DNA of 64,000 bases from Lentibacillus kapialis (GTDB lineage: Bacteria > Bacillota > Bacilli > Bacillales > Amphibacillaceae): NCBI RefSeq assembly GCF_014646635.1, contig NZ_BMNQ01000002.1, positions 264 through 64,263 on the forward strand. The letters run 5' to 3'. Made by a program: the position numbers and the translations under genes. Of this stretch, positions 18,376 to 27,535 are shown piece after piece. Numbering within the stretch: the first letter of the stretch is position 1; each line of letters starts with the position of its first letter. A model generated the notes under the pieces. That model saw only the letters and a program-made list of their open reading frames with translations. It was not told the origin of the DNA and searched no databases.

Positions 18376-18420
18376 ACCCCCGTCCCTATACATGTACAAT
18401 ACATGTATAGGGACGGGGGT
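18376..18420 (-). terminator. T-box-controlled terminator of glyQS
   Basis: A perfect 21-bp inverted repeat with a 3-nt loop starts right after the T-box sequence; on the minus strand it ends GGGGGTTTTAT. It is the terminator half of the T-box switch. Confidence 0.93.
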
Positions 18421-18596
18421 TAATCCGCGGTTCCACCCTATTTGCTCTTACGTCAGAGCCGCTTTATTCGGATTGCTCGGGAGCGCCATTCCTTATGCGC
18501 TGTTATCCGGTTTCCACCATCCCGGACTCGCTTATAGCAGCAGACATTAAGTACTTTTCTCCGTCAACGCAATAGTTACATCTACTAACATTATAT
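18376..18596 (-). promoter_or_regulatory. glycine T-box riboswitch of glyQS
   Basis: The minus strand carries the T-box sequence TGGAACCGCGG (18435-18425), the K-turn-like GGAGAAAAGTA near the 5' end, the Stem I distal motif GTCCGGGATGGTGGAA, and a likely GGC (Gly) specifier in GGAATGGCGC (GGC at 18487-18485). Uncharged tRNA-Gly would pair with the UGGN bulge and stop formation of the terminator, raising glyQS expression. The specifier assignment needs a proper Stem I fold. Confidence 0.93.
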
Positions 18597-18602
18597 ATAA
18601 AA

Positions 18603-18631
18603 ATATTACGACACGACATGCTTATTGTCAA
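18603..18631 (-). promoter_or_regulatory. sigma-A promoter of glyQS
   Basis: Minus strand: perfect -35 TTGACA (18631-18626), 17-bp spacer, -10 TAATAT (18608-18603), just after the recO stop codon and upstream of the T-box. Confidence 0.8.
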
Positions 18632-18640
18632 GAAGTCAAA

Positions 18641-19384
18641 TTATTTCAGTTTATCAAGCTGCTTCAAAAAACGTTTTGATTTAAGATAATAACCCCCATA
18701 TTGATCATAATATGCATCCATAATAGTACGGAGCAGTTTTTGGTTTTCTGGCTTAACTGAAATAGTTCCAATCCGTTCCAGTTCGACCTCGGAGAATATA
18801 TGAAATAATCGTGCCAAGTTGTTGGGAAGTCGAACAACATTCGCGTCGATATGTTGACATGCTGTACAAAGCAAACCGCCTTCTGCTATTGAAAAAGCGA
18901 AAGTCCCGCCTTCATTGCCGCAATGAACGCATTTACTAACGGTTGGTGCAAAACCACCTCTGTTAAAGAGTTTTAATTCATACATTATAATAGGAATGAT
19001 AGCATCATCGTGTTCTGCAATCCAATTCAGCGTTTGATCAAGCTGTTTAAAAAGATCATGATCCGGTAAATGGGAGTCTATTATTTTATCGGTCAGTTCA
19101 ACAATATAAGAGGCATATGCCGTCTTGATAATGTCCTCCCGAATACGCCGCAATGAATTGAGAACATCACCTTGTTGTATGGTACTAAGACCTGAATTAA
19201 GATAAACAAAAAAATCACCAAGTATGAATGGCTGCGTGACAGCAGCCATTCTGCTTTTGGGTTTTTTTGCACCTCTTGCAATTGCTGAAATCTTGCCCGC
19301 TTTATCACTGAACATTGTAACGATTTTATGTGTCTCCCCATAATCCTGTGTCTTCAACACAATACCCTGCATTTTTTCGAGCAA
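18641..19384 (-). CDS. recO: DNA repair protein RecO
   Basis: A 247-residue protein that loads RecA onto SSB-coated DNA in the RecFOR pathway. An N-terminal OB fold begins MLEKMQGIVLKTQDYGETHK; a zinc site in the C-terminal half uses CVHCGN and CTACQ (about residues 147-171). I take TTG 19384 as the start because GAAGGTGAT lies five bases before it and the length then matches B. subtilis RecO; ATG 19372 is an alternative. Confidence 0.95.
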   Translation of the reverse strand: MLEKMQGIVLKTQDYGETHKIVTMFSDKAGKISAIARGAKKPKSRMAAVTQPFILGDFFVYLNSGLSTIQQGDVLNSLRRIREDIIKTAYASYIVELTDKIIDSHLPDHDLFKQLDQTLNWIAEHDDAIIPIIMYELKLFNRGGFAPTVSKCVHCGNEGGTFAFSIAEGGLLCTACQHIDANVVRLPNNLARLFHIFSEVELERIGTISVKPENQKLLRTIMDAYYDQYGGYYLKSKRFLKQLDKLK

Positions 19385-19419
19385 TCCCTATCACCTTCTT
19401 AAATAGTGGAGATGACTGA

Positions 19420-19566
19420 TCATGATTCTGTATTCAAGGAATTCCTTTTTTCCTTCTGGTGATTCCTGGTTTGTTCAAATGATTCATTTTTTTCAAGCTC
19501 TTTTAATAATAAATAGGTTTCAATGTTTCCTGTCTGACTGAATACTTTCCATGTAAAGTCGATCAC
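19420..19566 (-). CDS. yqzL: YqzL family small protein
   Basis: A 48-residue protein that starts with GTG at 19566: residues IDFTWKVFSQTGNIETYLLL then a charged tail. This is the YqzL pattern, and the position between era and recO is the same as in B. subtilis. Ribosome site AAGGCGGGG lies six bases upstream. Function unknown. Confidence 0.85.
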   Translation of the reverse strand: MIDFTWKVFSQTGNIETYLLLKELEKNESFEQTRNHQKEKRNSLNTES

Positions 19567-19652
19567 AAGAAACCCCGCCTTTCCATAATGTGTTCACTAT
19601 TAGATTTTCCACAGGAGCTGAAACAATGAGTTTTAAAATTTACCAAGTGCCG

Positions 19653-20555
19653 TTAATACTCATCACTACGGAAACCGAATTCATGAAGCTGGGATTGTTT
19701 ATTACGCCAATCTTTCCGGACCTTCACCCAAAGTTCCAGATACACCTTCGATCCGAGAAGTGTTTCAATATCTCTTCGGGCGTTTTTTCCGATATTCTTT
19801 AGCATCGTACCTTGCTTTCCAATCACGATCCCCTTTTGTGACTGGCGTTCTGTTATGATTGTTGCCTGTATAAAGACAGTATTGGACGCTCTTTCTTCCA
19901 TATTTTCAAGTACAACCGCAATCGAGTGCGGTACTTCTTCCATGGTTAACTGCAACACTTTTTCACGTATTAATTCCGCGATAATAAATCGTTCGGGATG
20001 ATCGGTCACATGATCTTCAGGATAATATTGCGGACCTTCAGGGATATGTTTTTTCAGTTCACTAAGCAGATGCGTCAAATTATTGCCCTGCAAAGCAGAA
20101 ATTGGAATAACTTCTTCAAAATCGTATTTATCCTTATAATCATTGATTAGAGGCAATAAATCATCGGGATGTATAAGGTCTGTTTTATTGATGACTAGAA
20201 AAACCGGACGTTTTACTTTTTGCAGCCTGTCCAGTATATATTGATCCCCTTTTCCATATCCTTCTTTTGCATTAATCATAAACAGAACCGCATCAACTTC
20301 ATTTAAGGTATCTTCAGCTACTTGCACCATGAAATGACCAAGACGATGCTTCGGTTTATGGATCCCCGGCGTATCAATGAATACCAGCTGAGTATCCTCG
20401 GATGTAAGCACGCCCTGGATGCGATTTCGTGTTGTCTGTACTTTATCACTCATAATTGCAATTTTTTGTCCGATCATCCGATTCATGAACGTTGATTTTC
20501 CGACATTTGGTCTACCGATTATAGTAATAAACCCTGATTTAAAATTATCTGCCAT
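19653..20555 (-). CDS. era: GTPase Era
   Basis: A 300-residue essential GTPase that binds 16S rRNA during 30S assembly. G motifs: [19 protein letters not shown] and NKTD; the C-terminal KH domain contains [15 protein letters not shown]. Start ATG follows GGAGGAAAC. In B. subtilis cdd lies just upstream; here the upstream neighbour is dgkA with its own terminator between, and no cdd. Confidence 0.98.
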   Translation of the reverse strand: MADNFKSGFITIIGRPNVGKSTFMNRMIGQKIAIMSDKVQTTRNRIQGVLTSEDTQLVFIDTPGIHKPKHRLGHFMVQVAEDTLNEVDAVLFMINAKEGYGKGDQYILDRLQKVKRPVFLVINKTDLIHPDDLLPLINDYKDKYDFEEVIPISALQGNNLTHLLSELKKHIPEGPQYYPEDHVTDHPERFIIAELIREKVLQLTMEEVPHSIAVVLENMEERASNTVFIQATIITERQSQKGIVIGKQGTMLKNIGKNARRDIETLLGSKVYLELWVKVRKDWRNKQSQLHEFGFRSDEY

Positions 20556-20685
20556 GATGTTTCCTCCGAGACGTTAATTTCAATGTTTTTCTATCGATAT
20601 TTTTATCATACTATAAAATCCAGTATGTTTCATGTAATTGGACAAAACCTTTAAAAAGAACTCTTATTACAACAAAAAACGACAA

Positions 20686-20712
20686 GCAAAAAACCTTCAG
20701 CAGTGGAAGGTT
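20686..20712 (-). terminator. terminator of ybeY-dgkA
   Basis: AACCTTC / GAAGGTT stem with a 7-nt loop, followed by six T residues on the minus strand, 26 bases after the dgkA stop codon. Confidence 0.88.
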
Positions 20713-20737
20713 CTGATTAAATACTATTAAAAATAAG

Positions 20738-21109
20738 TTAGAGAAATTCAGGAAGAAAAACAAGCAATCCCACCACAGTAGCAACCAAAGCTGAAATCAG
20801 CACTGCACCTGCCGAAAGGTCTTTGATTAGCTTTGCCTGCGGATGTAAATCTGGTTTTAAGTAATCCAGCGTTTTCTCAATAGCTGTATTCAGCATCTCA
20901 GCAATCAGAACCAGACCTATTGCGAAAAAAATCATGATCCATTCAACAGCAGTCAGACGAAAGAATAAGCCGGCTAACATAACTAGAAAAGCGGTTATAA
21001 GGTGTATTCTGAAATTCATTTCAGTTCTGACAACGGCTTTAAGGCCATCCCATGCATGCGAAAAACCGAATAGTGATCCCTTCCGTTTATCGCTCAATAC
21101 CAAACTCAC
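20738..21109 (-). CDS. dgkA: undecaprenol/diacylglycerol kinase DgkA
   Basis: About 123 residues with three membrane helices and the active-site motif EMLNTAIEKTLD; DLSAGAVL follows in the last part. In Firmicutes this enzyme phosphorylates undecaprenol, recycling the lipid carrier for wall synthesis. The start is uncertain: GTG 21109 (after AAGAGG) gives the B. subtilis length, TTG 21097 (after GGGTGA) is also plausible. Either way the gene overlaps the end of ybeY. Confidence 0.92.
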   Translation of the reverse strand: MSLVLSDKRKGSLFGFSHAWDGLKAVVRTEMNFRIHLITAFLVMLAGLFFRLTAVEWIMIFFAIGLVLIAEMLNTAIEKTLDYLKPDLHPQAKLIKDLSAGAVLISALVATVVGLLVFLPEFL

Positions 21110-21551
21110 CCAATATGTCCTCTTGCTTTTGAAACATTTCCGCTTCATCTTCTTTGTTCATATGATCATAGCCAAGAAGATGGAGAAAACCATGAACAGT
21201 CAGAAAACTCAATTCCCTCTCCAACGAGTGCTCGTACTCGTCTGCCTGTTCTTCGGCTTTGTCAACGGAAATAACAATATCACCCAGCATCAGCGGAAGA
21301 TCCTCGCCTATAATCTCCACCTCATCTGTTACTTTTTCCTGCATCGCAAATGAGATGACATCTGTTGGTCTGTCCTGTTGTCGATAATTCCGGTTGATTT
21401 CTTTAATCTCCTGATTGCTGACAAACGTAACGGAAACTTCAGCTTCACTGGCGATTGCTTCTTTTTCAGCTGTATATACCAGCAACCGTTGCAGTAAATC
21501 AATGTAATCGGAAGGTACGGATTTTGTCTGATCGTGAAAATCGATATGCAT
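21087..21551 (-). CDS. ybeY: endoribonuclease YbeY (rRNA maturation factor)
   Basis: A 154-residue metal-dependent RNase needed for 16S rRNA 3'-end maturation and ribosome quality control. The zinc-binding motif HGFLHLLGYDHM lies at about residues 120-131. Start ATG follows AAGGAGG. In B. subtilis pgpH (yqfF) lies between phoH and ybeY; here only 107 bases separate them. Confidence 0.96.
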   Translation of the reverse strand: MHIDFHDQTKSVPSDYIDLLQRLLVYTAEKEAIASEAEVSVTFVSNQEIKEINRNYRQQDRPTDVISFAMQEKVTDEVEIIGEDLPLMLGDIVISVDKAEEQADEYEHSLERELSFLTVHGFLHLLGYDHMNKEDEAEMFQKQEDILGEFGIER

Positions 21552-21658
21552 GATTGGAGCCTCCTTGATGGGATATTAAACTATTAAACGAAAGTCCATT
21601 ACAGTCAGTATTCGCCATTGACCTGGTACAAAATTCCGAGTAAACGCTGCTTTAGAAC

Positions 21659-22615
21659 TCAATTAGCTTCATAAGCATCAATGATTTTTTGCACTAAAGG
21701 ATGACGTACAACATCTGAACCGCTTAAATAAATAAATGATATGCCATCAACCGATGCTAAAAGCCGGTTAGCTACCTGCAGACCTGATTGAACCCCTTTG
21801 GGCAAATCGATTTGGGTTATATCCCCATTGACAACCATTTTTGATCCAAAGCCCAGGCGAGTCAAAAACATCTTGATTTGTTCCGGTGTAGTATTTTGCG
21901 CTTCATCCAATATAACAAATGCATCATCAAGCGTCCGTCCGCGCATATAAGCTAATGGTGCAATCTCAATCGTGTCGCGCTCGATCAGCCTTAATGTATG
22001 CTCACTGCCAAACACATCATGTAAAGCATCATATAAAGGCCGTAAATATGGATCCACTTTTTCTTTTAAATCACCCGGCAGGAAGCCTAAGCTTTCACCT
22101 GCTTCGACGGCAGGACGCGTTAAAATAATCCGTTTAACTTCTCCGTTTTTCAAGGCATGTACGGCCATAACTATTGCAAGATATGTTTTGCCGGTACCCG
22201 CCGGCCCTATACCAAAGACTAAATCATCAGATTTGATAGCTTCTATATAGCGCTTCTGACCCAATGTTTGGACACGGATTGACTTTCCTTTTACATTTTT
22301 GGTTATTTCATCTTCAAAAAGAGTTTCAAATTGATCGGTCTGATCTTTCTTAGCCAACTCCACCGCATAAACAACATCCCGTTCGGTAATGTCAAGTCCT
22401 TTTCTGACAACTGATAGCAGTGCCATAAGAATTTCCTCTGCCAATGCTATATGTTCATTGCTGCCTGAAACACTCACCTGCTCGCCTCTTGTAACGAGTG
22501 AAATATTAAGAAGTTCTTCAATCTGCTTTAAATATTTATCATTGGTCCCAAACAATGCCAAAGCTTCATTTGGACCTGCCAGCTGTAACTCAATTGTTTT
22601 CAAGTTGTTCGGCAT
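21659..22615 (-). CDS. phoH: PhoH family ATPase
   Basis: A 318-residue protein with an N-terminal KH-like region (about 1-105) and a PhoH ATPase domain with Walker A GPAGTGKTYLA and Walker B VILDEAQN. The family is thought to act on RNA, next to YbeY. ATG 22615 follows AAGGAG; a TTG two codons earlier would overlap the yqfD stop. Two bases after yqfD, so same operon. Confidence 0.95.
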   Translation of the reverse strand: MPNNLKTIELQLAGPNEALALFGTNDKYLKQIEELLNISLVTRGEQVSVSGSNEHIALAEEILMALLSVVRKGLDITERDVVYAVELAKKDQTDQFETLFEDEITKNVKGKSIRVQTLGQKRYIEAIKSDDLVFGIGPAGTGKTYLAIVMAVHALKNGEVKRIILTRPAVEAGESLGFLPGDLKEKVDPYLRPLYDALHDVFGSEHTLRLIERDTIEIAPLAYMRGRTLDDAFVILDEAQNTTPEQIKMFLTRLGFGSKMVVNGDITQIDLPKGVQSGLQVANRLLASVDGISFIYLSGSDVVRHPLVQKIIDAYEAN

Positions 22616-22617
22616 AA

Positions 22618-23844
22618 TCAATCTCCTTGGTCGATTGGTTCTTGTTTAACAATATCTTCTTCCACAGCCATATATAAGATTAATTTAACTTTACCACTCT
22701 CGGTGGTTTCTTGCAAAATATTTTCAGAAATTATTTCCGCTTCAGGCCCTAGCTTTAACTGCAATTCATTTTTAGCTTGCCTTATTCCTATATCAACAGC
22801 CTCCGCTTTGGTCCTTTCAGTCTTAAAATATCTTTTTTCACTTAATGTTGTTTCCATCAGCGATACCGGTAATTTCCATTTAAAAAAATACAGATCCTTT
22901 TCATGCCGGTCACGATGAATATCCTGGTACTCCGGATCCCCAAATCCCCATAGAGGTAATTCCAAGTTTCCGATTTTAAGATGGTATTTCATTTCGTTAT
23001 TACCGGTCAAACGCTCATGACTGGCTTTTAGCGGTATTGTCACTTCTGTTTCATACCACGTTTTCGCAATAACTTCTCCTTCTGCTGCAATCAGTTCATA
23101 TGAATCGTCTTCTTTCTCATCATTTACATCACTATCATCTTCGTTTTTAAATTGTATTTTACCGGAAACAAGCACATCTCCCGGCTCGACAAAGTCGTTC
23201 ACTTGTACCTTGGGCAATCCCTTGGCAACATACATGTTTTCAATCACACCTTTTTTGGTCGCCACAAGGTTTCTTGGACCCTCAACTTCTTCTTCCTCAA
23301 CAATTTTTTTTTCAACACCTTCCAGCTTAAAGCTTGTCCCATTTTGTTGAATTCCGACCCATAGTAATTCAGGTATATCGTTTATTAGGCGTTGCTGAAT
23401 ATCACTTGGTGAGTCCAATGAGAGTGCCCACGTCCCTTGATGTATACCATATGCTTCCAATTTTTCACTGATTTTCTCTTCAATATCTTTGGGAACTCCT
23501 GTTATCTTGACTTCCCAAATAATGTTGGACAAGAAAAAAGTGAGCAGTATACTTAGTAAAAGACCAACGAGCAGCTCTTTTTTCCGGGCAAAACGTTTAA
23601 GTAAAAATGGCATACCGCCCTTATTTGTAAAAATTAACTTATAATCTGTCCCGTTTCTCAATTTTTTTACATTGGAGAGGTCGCTTAATTTAATGCTTCC
23701 GGAACAAGTGGTTTCGGATTTTTTTTCCACGTTCCAAACGACAACACCCCGTTCAATACATCTTTGAAAGAATAGCTCTGGCTGCCTACCCTCAACCAGC
23801 ACTGTAATAAACCCCTTCATTGAAGTGCCCTGTATATGTTTCAT
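22618..23844 (-). CDS. yqfD: sporulation protein YqfD
   Basis: A 408-residue protein: N-terminal cytosolic part, one membrane helix at about residues 92-111, then a large region outside. YqfD is a mother-cell sporulation protein (sigma-E controlled in B. subtilis) whose loss impairs sporulation; molecular role unknown. Start ATG 23844 follows GGAGGAGG. It is separated from yqfC by 139 bases, wider than the usual tight pair. Confidence 0.93.
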   Translation of the reverse strand: MKHIQGTSMKGFITVLVEGRQPELFFQRCIERGVVVWNVEKKSETTCSGSIKLSDLSNVKKLRNGTDYKLIFTNKGGMPFLLKRFARKKELLVGLLLSILLTFFLSNIIWEVKITGVPKDIEEKISEKLEAYGIHQGTWALSLDSPSDIQQRLINDIPELLWVGIQQNGTSFKLEGVEKKIVEEEEVEGPRNLVATKKGVIENMYVAKGLPKVQVNDFVEPGDVLVSGKIQFKNEDDSDVNDEKEDDSYELIAAEGEVIAKTWYETEVTIPLKASHERLTGNNEMKYHLKIGNLELPLWGFGDPEYQDIHRDRHEKDLYFFKWKLPVSLMETTLSEKRYFKTERTKAEAVDIGIRQAKNELQLKLGPEAEIISENILQETTESGKVKLILYMAVEEDIVKQEPIDQGD

Positions 23845-23888
23845 TTCCTCCTCCTATTATCCATTTACTGTAATATAAAGTGAGTCTT

Positions 23889-23926
23889 CAATCAGCAGGA
23901 ACAGACAATCCATCCGCTGCTGATTG
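23889..23926. other. inverted repeat between yqfC and yqfD
   Basis: Perfect 10-bp arms CAATCAGCAG / CTGCTGATTG with an 18-nt spacer. No U-tract on the minus strand, so not a clear terminator. It sits in the unusually wide yqfC-yqfD gap. Confidence 0.5.
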
Positions 23927-23983
23927 TGAGTTAAACGCATCAGTTTTTTTAGTGGTCAAGTCTTCACGTCACAGTTTACTAAC

Positions 23984-24289
23984 TCAAATGTTTAAAGTGG
24001 AGGTCTTACCGCCAGTTATAAATTTCACTTCCTCTATAGTACCTTCTAGCAATATCTCTTCAGGGAGCATCATTTTTAAAACAAATTGACTTCCAGTGAT
24101 CTGTATATAGCCTTTGTTCGACTTAAGTCTCAATTCTTTATCAGAGTAAACCGTTAACCCTTGGTGATTTTCAATATAGATATGAAGCTGTCCAATCATT
24201 GTGATCCTGGGCAGCTCCATCATGACATCTGAAGGAAGTGAAAAATATTTTGATAACCATGGCCTAATCTGCTGTTGCCATTTTCTCAT
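23984..24289 (-). CDS. yqfC: sporulation protein YqfC
   Basis: A 101-residue YabP/YqfC family protein, beginning MRKWQQQIRPWLSKYFSLPS and containing IENHQGLTVYS, the conserved core. Its partner gene yqfD follows. Expressed in the mother cell during sporulation in B. subtilis; precise role unknown. Start ATG follows AGAGGGGG. Confidence 0.92.
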   Translation of the reverse strand: MRKWQQQIRPWLSKYFSLPSDVMMELPRITMIGQLHIYIENHQGLTVYSDKELRLKSNKGYIQITGSQFVLKMMLPEEILLEGTIEEVKFITGGKTSTLNI

Positions 24290-24348
24290 TGATGAGGCCC
24301 CCTCTCACAATATATTTATGAATTGGGCGGCTGGATAAGAACAAAAAA

Positions 24349-24392
24349 AGAACCGATATCGGGCAGTTTTCGGTCGACCCGATATCGGTTCT
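24349..24392 (-). terminator. terminator of the nfeD-floA operon
   Basis: Perfect 15-bp arms AGAACCGATATCGGG / CCCGATATCGGTTCT around a 14-nt loop, followed on the minus strand by TTTTTTTG. It closes the operon 27497-24627, with a MITE-like element lying between it and the last gene. Confidence 0.92.
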
Positions 24393-24397
24393 AGTGC

Positions 24398-24613
24398 GTG
24401 TTCAAAAAGGAGGATAAAAAGGACCAAGAAGTTCGAGGCGGCGCAGTTTCGAGCAGCGGAATGTATGCTTTTAAATACATGAGCATAAGTAATGCTTCCA
24501 TGAATCTGCATCGCACGTAGGAAAAGTGGTGTTCTTTTCCAAGGAGCGGAGAAACAAGCCAACGAAGAAATTCGAAGTGTCATGTTTACCGGACTTTTTG
24601 AACAACCTCTTCT
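24398..24613. mobile_element. MITE-like repeat with GTTCAAAAAG ends
   Basis: About 215 bp bounded by an inverted repeat GTTCAAAAAG (24400-24409) / CTTTTTGAAC (24594-24603). Inside, GAAGTTCGAGG and GAAATTCGAAG form sub-terminal partners. It carries no believable gene; a 92-codon open frame across it has no family features. I have seen similar GTTCAAAAAG-ended repeats in Bacillaceae genomes, but a copy count cannot be made here since only one copy is in the window. Confidence 0.6.
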
Positions 24614-24626
24614 AATGAAAATTCCA

Positions 24627-25100
24627 TTATTTTTTTCGCTGTGTAATGATACTGCGATACGGTTTTACAGCTCTTGACTGTCCTAAAACCTCAGACATGA
24701 TAACACCGTTGATTAAACCTGACCGTGTTAAGTTGTTATTCATGTTTTTTCTCAATTTCAGTTGTTGATCTGTTAAATCAGTGTCTGATTTCCGGGTTTT
24801 ATGGCTGATTATTGCATCATGTTCTTGTTCTGTATACTGGTGTTTCGTTGTGTTCATCCGCTCAGCCAATTGCTTGCGCTGTTCATCCTGTTGTTCTTCA
24901 ATTGACGAAGCGGAAACCGTCGTTTGTGTTTCTGTTTCGTTCTCAGTACTGCTGCGGGTTTGCCCGCTTCCTGAGGGAGCAGGAGTCGGTTCCGACTGAT
25001 TATTCTTGCGTTGCGGGACCGGCGTATCCGTATCAGATTTATCCTTAAACAACCCCGAAATTGAAGCAACGATAGCAAGGATAATTAAAATGACTTCCAT
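24627..25100 (-). CDS. hypothetical protein of the flotillin operon (YqfB position)
   Basis: A 157-residue protein with an N-terminal hydrophobic anchor (about residues 2-18), then a Ser/Thr/Gln/Glu-rich disordered stretch (about 20-75) and a charged C-terminal part containing KPYRSIITQRKK. Thirty-two bases after floA with AAGGAGG before its ATG, so it is the third gene of the operon. I recognise no domain. By position it corresponds to yqfB, but similarity is not clear to me. Confidence 0.6.
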   Translation of the reverse strand: MEVILIILAIVASISGLFKDKSDTDTPVPQRKNNQSEPTPAPSGSGQTRSSTENETETQTTVSASSIEEQQDEQRKQLAERMNTTKHQYTEQEHDAIISHKTRKSDTDLTDQQLKLRKNMNNNLTRSGLINGVIMSEVLGQSRAVKPYRSIITQRKK

Positions 25101-25132
25101 CTTATCCCTCCTTATGTGGATGATCTGCCAAA

Positions 25133-26140
25133 TTAGTTGCTATGATGATCATCATTTCCCTCATTATCATTATCCTGACTTAACTTACCAATCGTATCAC
25201 GCATACCCGTATCAGCATCAATGTTCTTATAGTTCATATAATCCATGACACCCATATTGCCGGAACGTAAAGCTTCCGCAAGTGCACGTGGCACGTCAGC
25301 TTCGGCTTCAACCACCTTGGCACGCATTTCTTCAACCCGGGCAACCATTTCCTGCTCTTGTGCAACGGCCATCGAGCGTCTTTCTTCAGCTTTAGCTTGA
25401 GCAATATTTTTGTCCGCTTCAGCTTGATCCGTTTGAAGAATTGCACCAATATTTTTCCCGATATCTACGTCAGCAATATCAATTGACAGAATTTCAAACG
25501 CTGTACCTGCATCCAAGCCTCTCCCCAAAATATTATGTGAGATGGCATCAGGATTTTCCAGTACCTTCGTATGTGCTTCTGAACTCCCAATGGTACTTAC
25601 AACACCTTCACCGACACGTGCAATGACTGTGTCTTCTCCGGCACCACCGACAAGACGATCAATGTTCGCCCTTACCGTGATACGTGCTTTTGCTTTGACT
25701 TCAATGCCGTCGATTGCAATACCTGCAATAAAAGGAGTTTCAATAACTTTTGGGTTAACACTCATCTGAACAGCATCCAACACATCACGACCCGCCAAAT
25801 CGATTGCTGCCGCTCGTTCAAATGACAATTCGATATTAGCACGATGTGCTGCGATCAGAGCATTTACCACCCGATCGACATTACCGCCAGCCAGATAGTG
25901 GCTTTCCAGCTGATTCGTCGAGAGATCCAGTCCTGCTTTATGTGCCTTAATCAGCGGATTGATCACCCTCGAAGGTACAACCCGGCGCAAGCGCATACCA
26001 ACAAGTGTAAAAATACCTACTTTCACCCCTGCAGCCAGGGCACTAATCCAAAGCATAATTGGAATAAAAGTAAACAACACCGCTAAAGCGATTATAATGA
26101 TCGCAATGACTATAATTGGCATTAATTGTTCAATACCCAT
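25133..26140 (-). CDS. floA: flotillin-like protein FloA
   Basis: A 335-residue membrane scaffold: an N-terminal hydrophobic hairpin (about residues 7-50), an SPFH-like domain (about 50-235) and a C-terminal Glu-Ala-rich coiled coil ([20 protein letters not shown]). It organises functional membrane microdomains. Start ATG follows AGGAGG. Co-transcribed with the long NfeD upstream. Confidence 0.97.
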   Translation of the reverse strand: MGIEQLMPIIVIAIIIIALAVLFTFIPIMLWISALAAGVKVGIFTLVGMRLRRVVPSRVINPLIKAHKAGLDLSTNQLESHYLAGGNVDRVVNALIAAHRANIELSFERAAAIDLAGRDVLDAVQMSVNPKVIETPFIAGIAIDGIEVKAKARITVRANIDRLVGGAGEDTVIARVGEGVVSTIGSSEAHTKVLENPDAISHNILGRGLDAGTAFEILSIDIADVDIGKNIGAILQTDQAEADKNIAQAKAEERRSMAVAQEQEMVARVEEMRAKVVEAEADVPRALAEALRSGNMGVMDYMNYKNIDADTGMRDTIGKLSQDNDNEGNDDHHSN

Positions 26141-26159
26141 GCAAATTCCTCCTGTCCAT

Positions 26160-27497
26160 CTATGTGTTCATCTCACGTACTACAACTCGAACGCCTTCAA
26201 CTTTAACAACTTTTACCGGCTGGTCTTTTTCGATAAATCCTCCCTCTGTTACGACATCCAAACGTTCATCACCAAACAGGGCAGTGCCTGAAGGACGAAG
26301 TGGCGTTACGGTTTTACCCTTCAAGCCAATTAGTTCAAGGCGGTTCTCAGAAGATACATAACCCAGTTCTGTTGACGTCTGATCAGTTAATATCATCCGT
26401 TGAAAGAATCCTTTACTCCCTCCCATCGTTTTAAATAAAATTATGGACGCAATAATCGTAACAATAAAAGCAATACTGATACTCATCGCCATATGGCCTA
26501 TATCCTGACCCGACATGATTAGCGAGGTGATAATTGCTCCAATACCAATCAATCCTGCAATTCCGCCGGGAAGAAATAACTCTGCTACAACTAAAACGAC
26601 ACCCAGAATTAATAACACCAGTGCTTCCATGCCTGCCAGCCCTGCGACCATATGACCGTAAAAAAACAGAATTAATGCCAGCACGCCCATTATACCAGGG
26701 ATTCCAAACCCAGGGGAAAATACTTCAACTACCAGGCCAAGACTTGCAATTGACAGCAGAATAGGAACCACAACAGGATTTGTGATAAAACGTGCTATGC
26801 GTTCAGAAATTGTCATCTCTTGTTCAACAACAGTTGCATTACTAAGATCCAGTGCCTTCAGTAGTTCTGTGCGATTTTTAACGGTACCGTTTGAATAACC
26901 GACTTCTTCAGCTGGTCCAGAGCCCAGTGTCAAGTACTTGCCTTCTTCAGCATCATACTCCGGAAGATCAATACTTGGGTCTGCCATTGCGGCTGCATAC
27001 AACGGATTGCGGCCTTTTGATTCTGCTGAACTTTTCATAGCCGAGATCCATGCTGACTGGGCTTTTTTATCAGCAGCTGTTCCATCCTGATTGATGACGC
27101 CGCTTGCACCCATAGTGGCATGGGGTTTCATGTAAATGTTATCTGTATTCAGTGCAATATAGGATCCGGCAGATAATGCTTTATTAACAATAAAAGATGT
27201 CGTTTTAATTTCTAAATTCTGTATTAACTCACCGATTTGTTCAGCAGCTGCGACAGCACCGCCCGGAGTGTCAATTTCAAAAATAATATGATCGGCACCT
27301 TCCTGTTCAGCCTCTTCAGTAGCTCGTTTCAGAAAAGCTTCCAGTCCTTTTTCCACTTCATTTTCTATCGGGATAACATAAACCGTCTCCCCCCCACTGC
27401 CTTCAGCATGCGAAGCAGAAAACAAGCTCGGCACAAAACATATTACAATAAGTAAAAGTGCGAACACTCTGAGCGCTCTGCGTCTGCCATCATACAA
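26160..27497 (-). CDS. yqeZ: NfeD family protein with ClpP-like serine protease domain (YqeZ)
   Basis: About 445 residues: signal/anchor helix ([19 protein letters not shown]), an extracytoplasmic ClpP-class protease domain with [10 protein letters not shown], the likely nucleophile in ALSAGSYIA and the likely Lys base in [13 protein letters not shown], then several membrane helices and a C-terminal OB-fold NfeD domain. Partner of FloA. Start is TTG 27497 after AGAGGGGGG; the longer frame reads through the leader. A sigma-W-type promoter lies 39 bases upstream. Confidence 0.93.
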   Translation of the reverse strand: MYDGRRRALRVFALLLIVICFVPSLFSASHAEGSGGETVYVIPIENEVEKGLEAFLKRATEEAEQEGADHIIFEIDTPGGAVAAAEQIGELIQNLEIKTTSFIVNKALSAGSYIALNTDNIYMKPHATMGASGVINQDGTAADKKAQSAWISAMKSSAESKGRNPLYAAAMADPSIDLPEYDAEEGKYLTLGSGPAEEVGYSNGTVKNRTELLKALDLSNATVVEQEMTISERIARFITNPVVVPILLSIASLGLVVEVFSPGFGIPGIMGVLALILFFYGHMVAGLAGMEALVLLILGVVLVVAELFLPGGIAGLIGIGAIITSLIMSGQDIGHMAMSISIAFIVTIIASIILFKTMGGSKGFFQRMILTDQTSTELGYVSSENRLELIGLKGKTVTPLRPSGTALFGDERLDVVTEGGFIEKDQPVKVVKVEGVRVVVREMNT

Positions 27498-27535
27498 ACT
27501 GATCCCCCCTCTCTGATGAACCCGACAATGATTCT

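Noticed and set aside
24305-24583. 92-codon minus-strand open frame over the MITE-like element
   Set aside because: Runs through a terminator and a repeat, with no ribosome site; not a gene.
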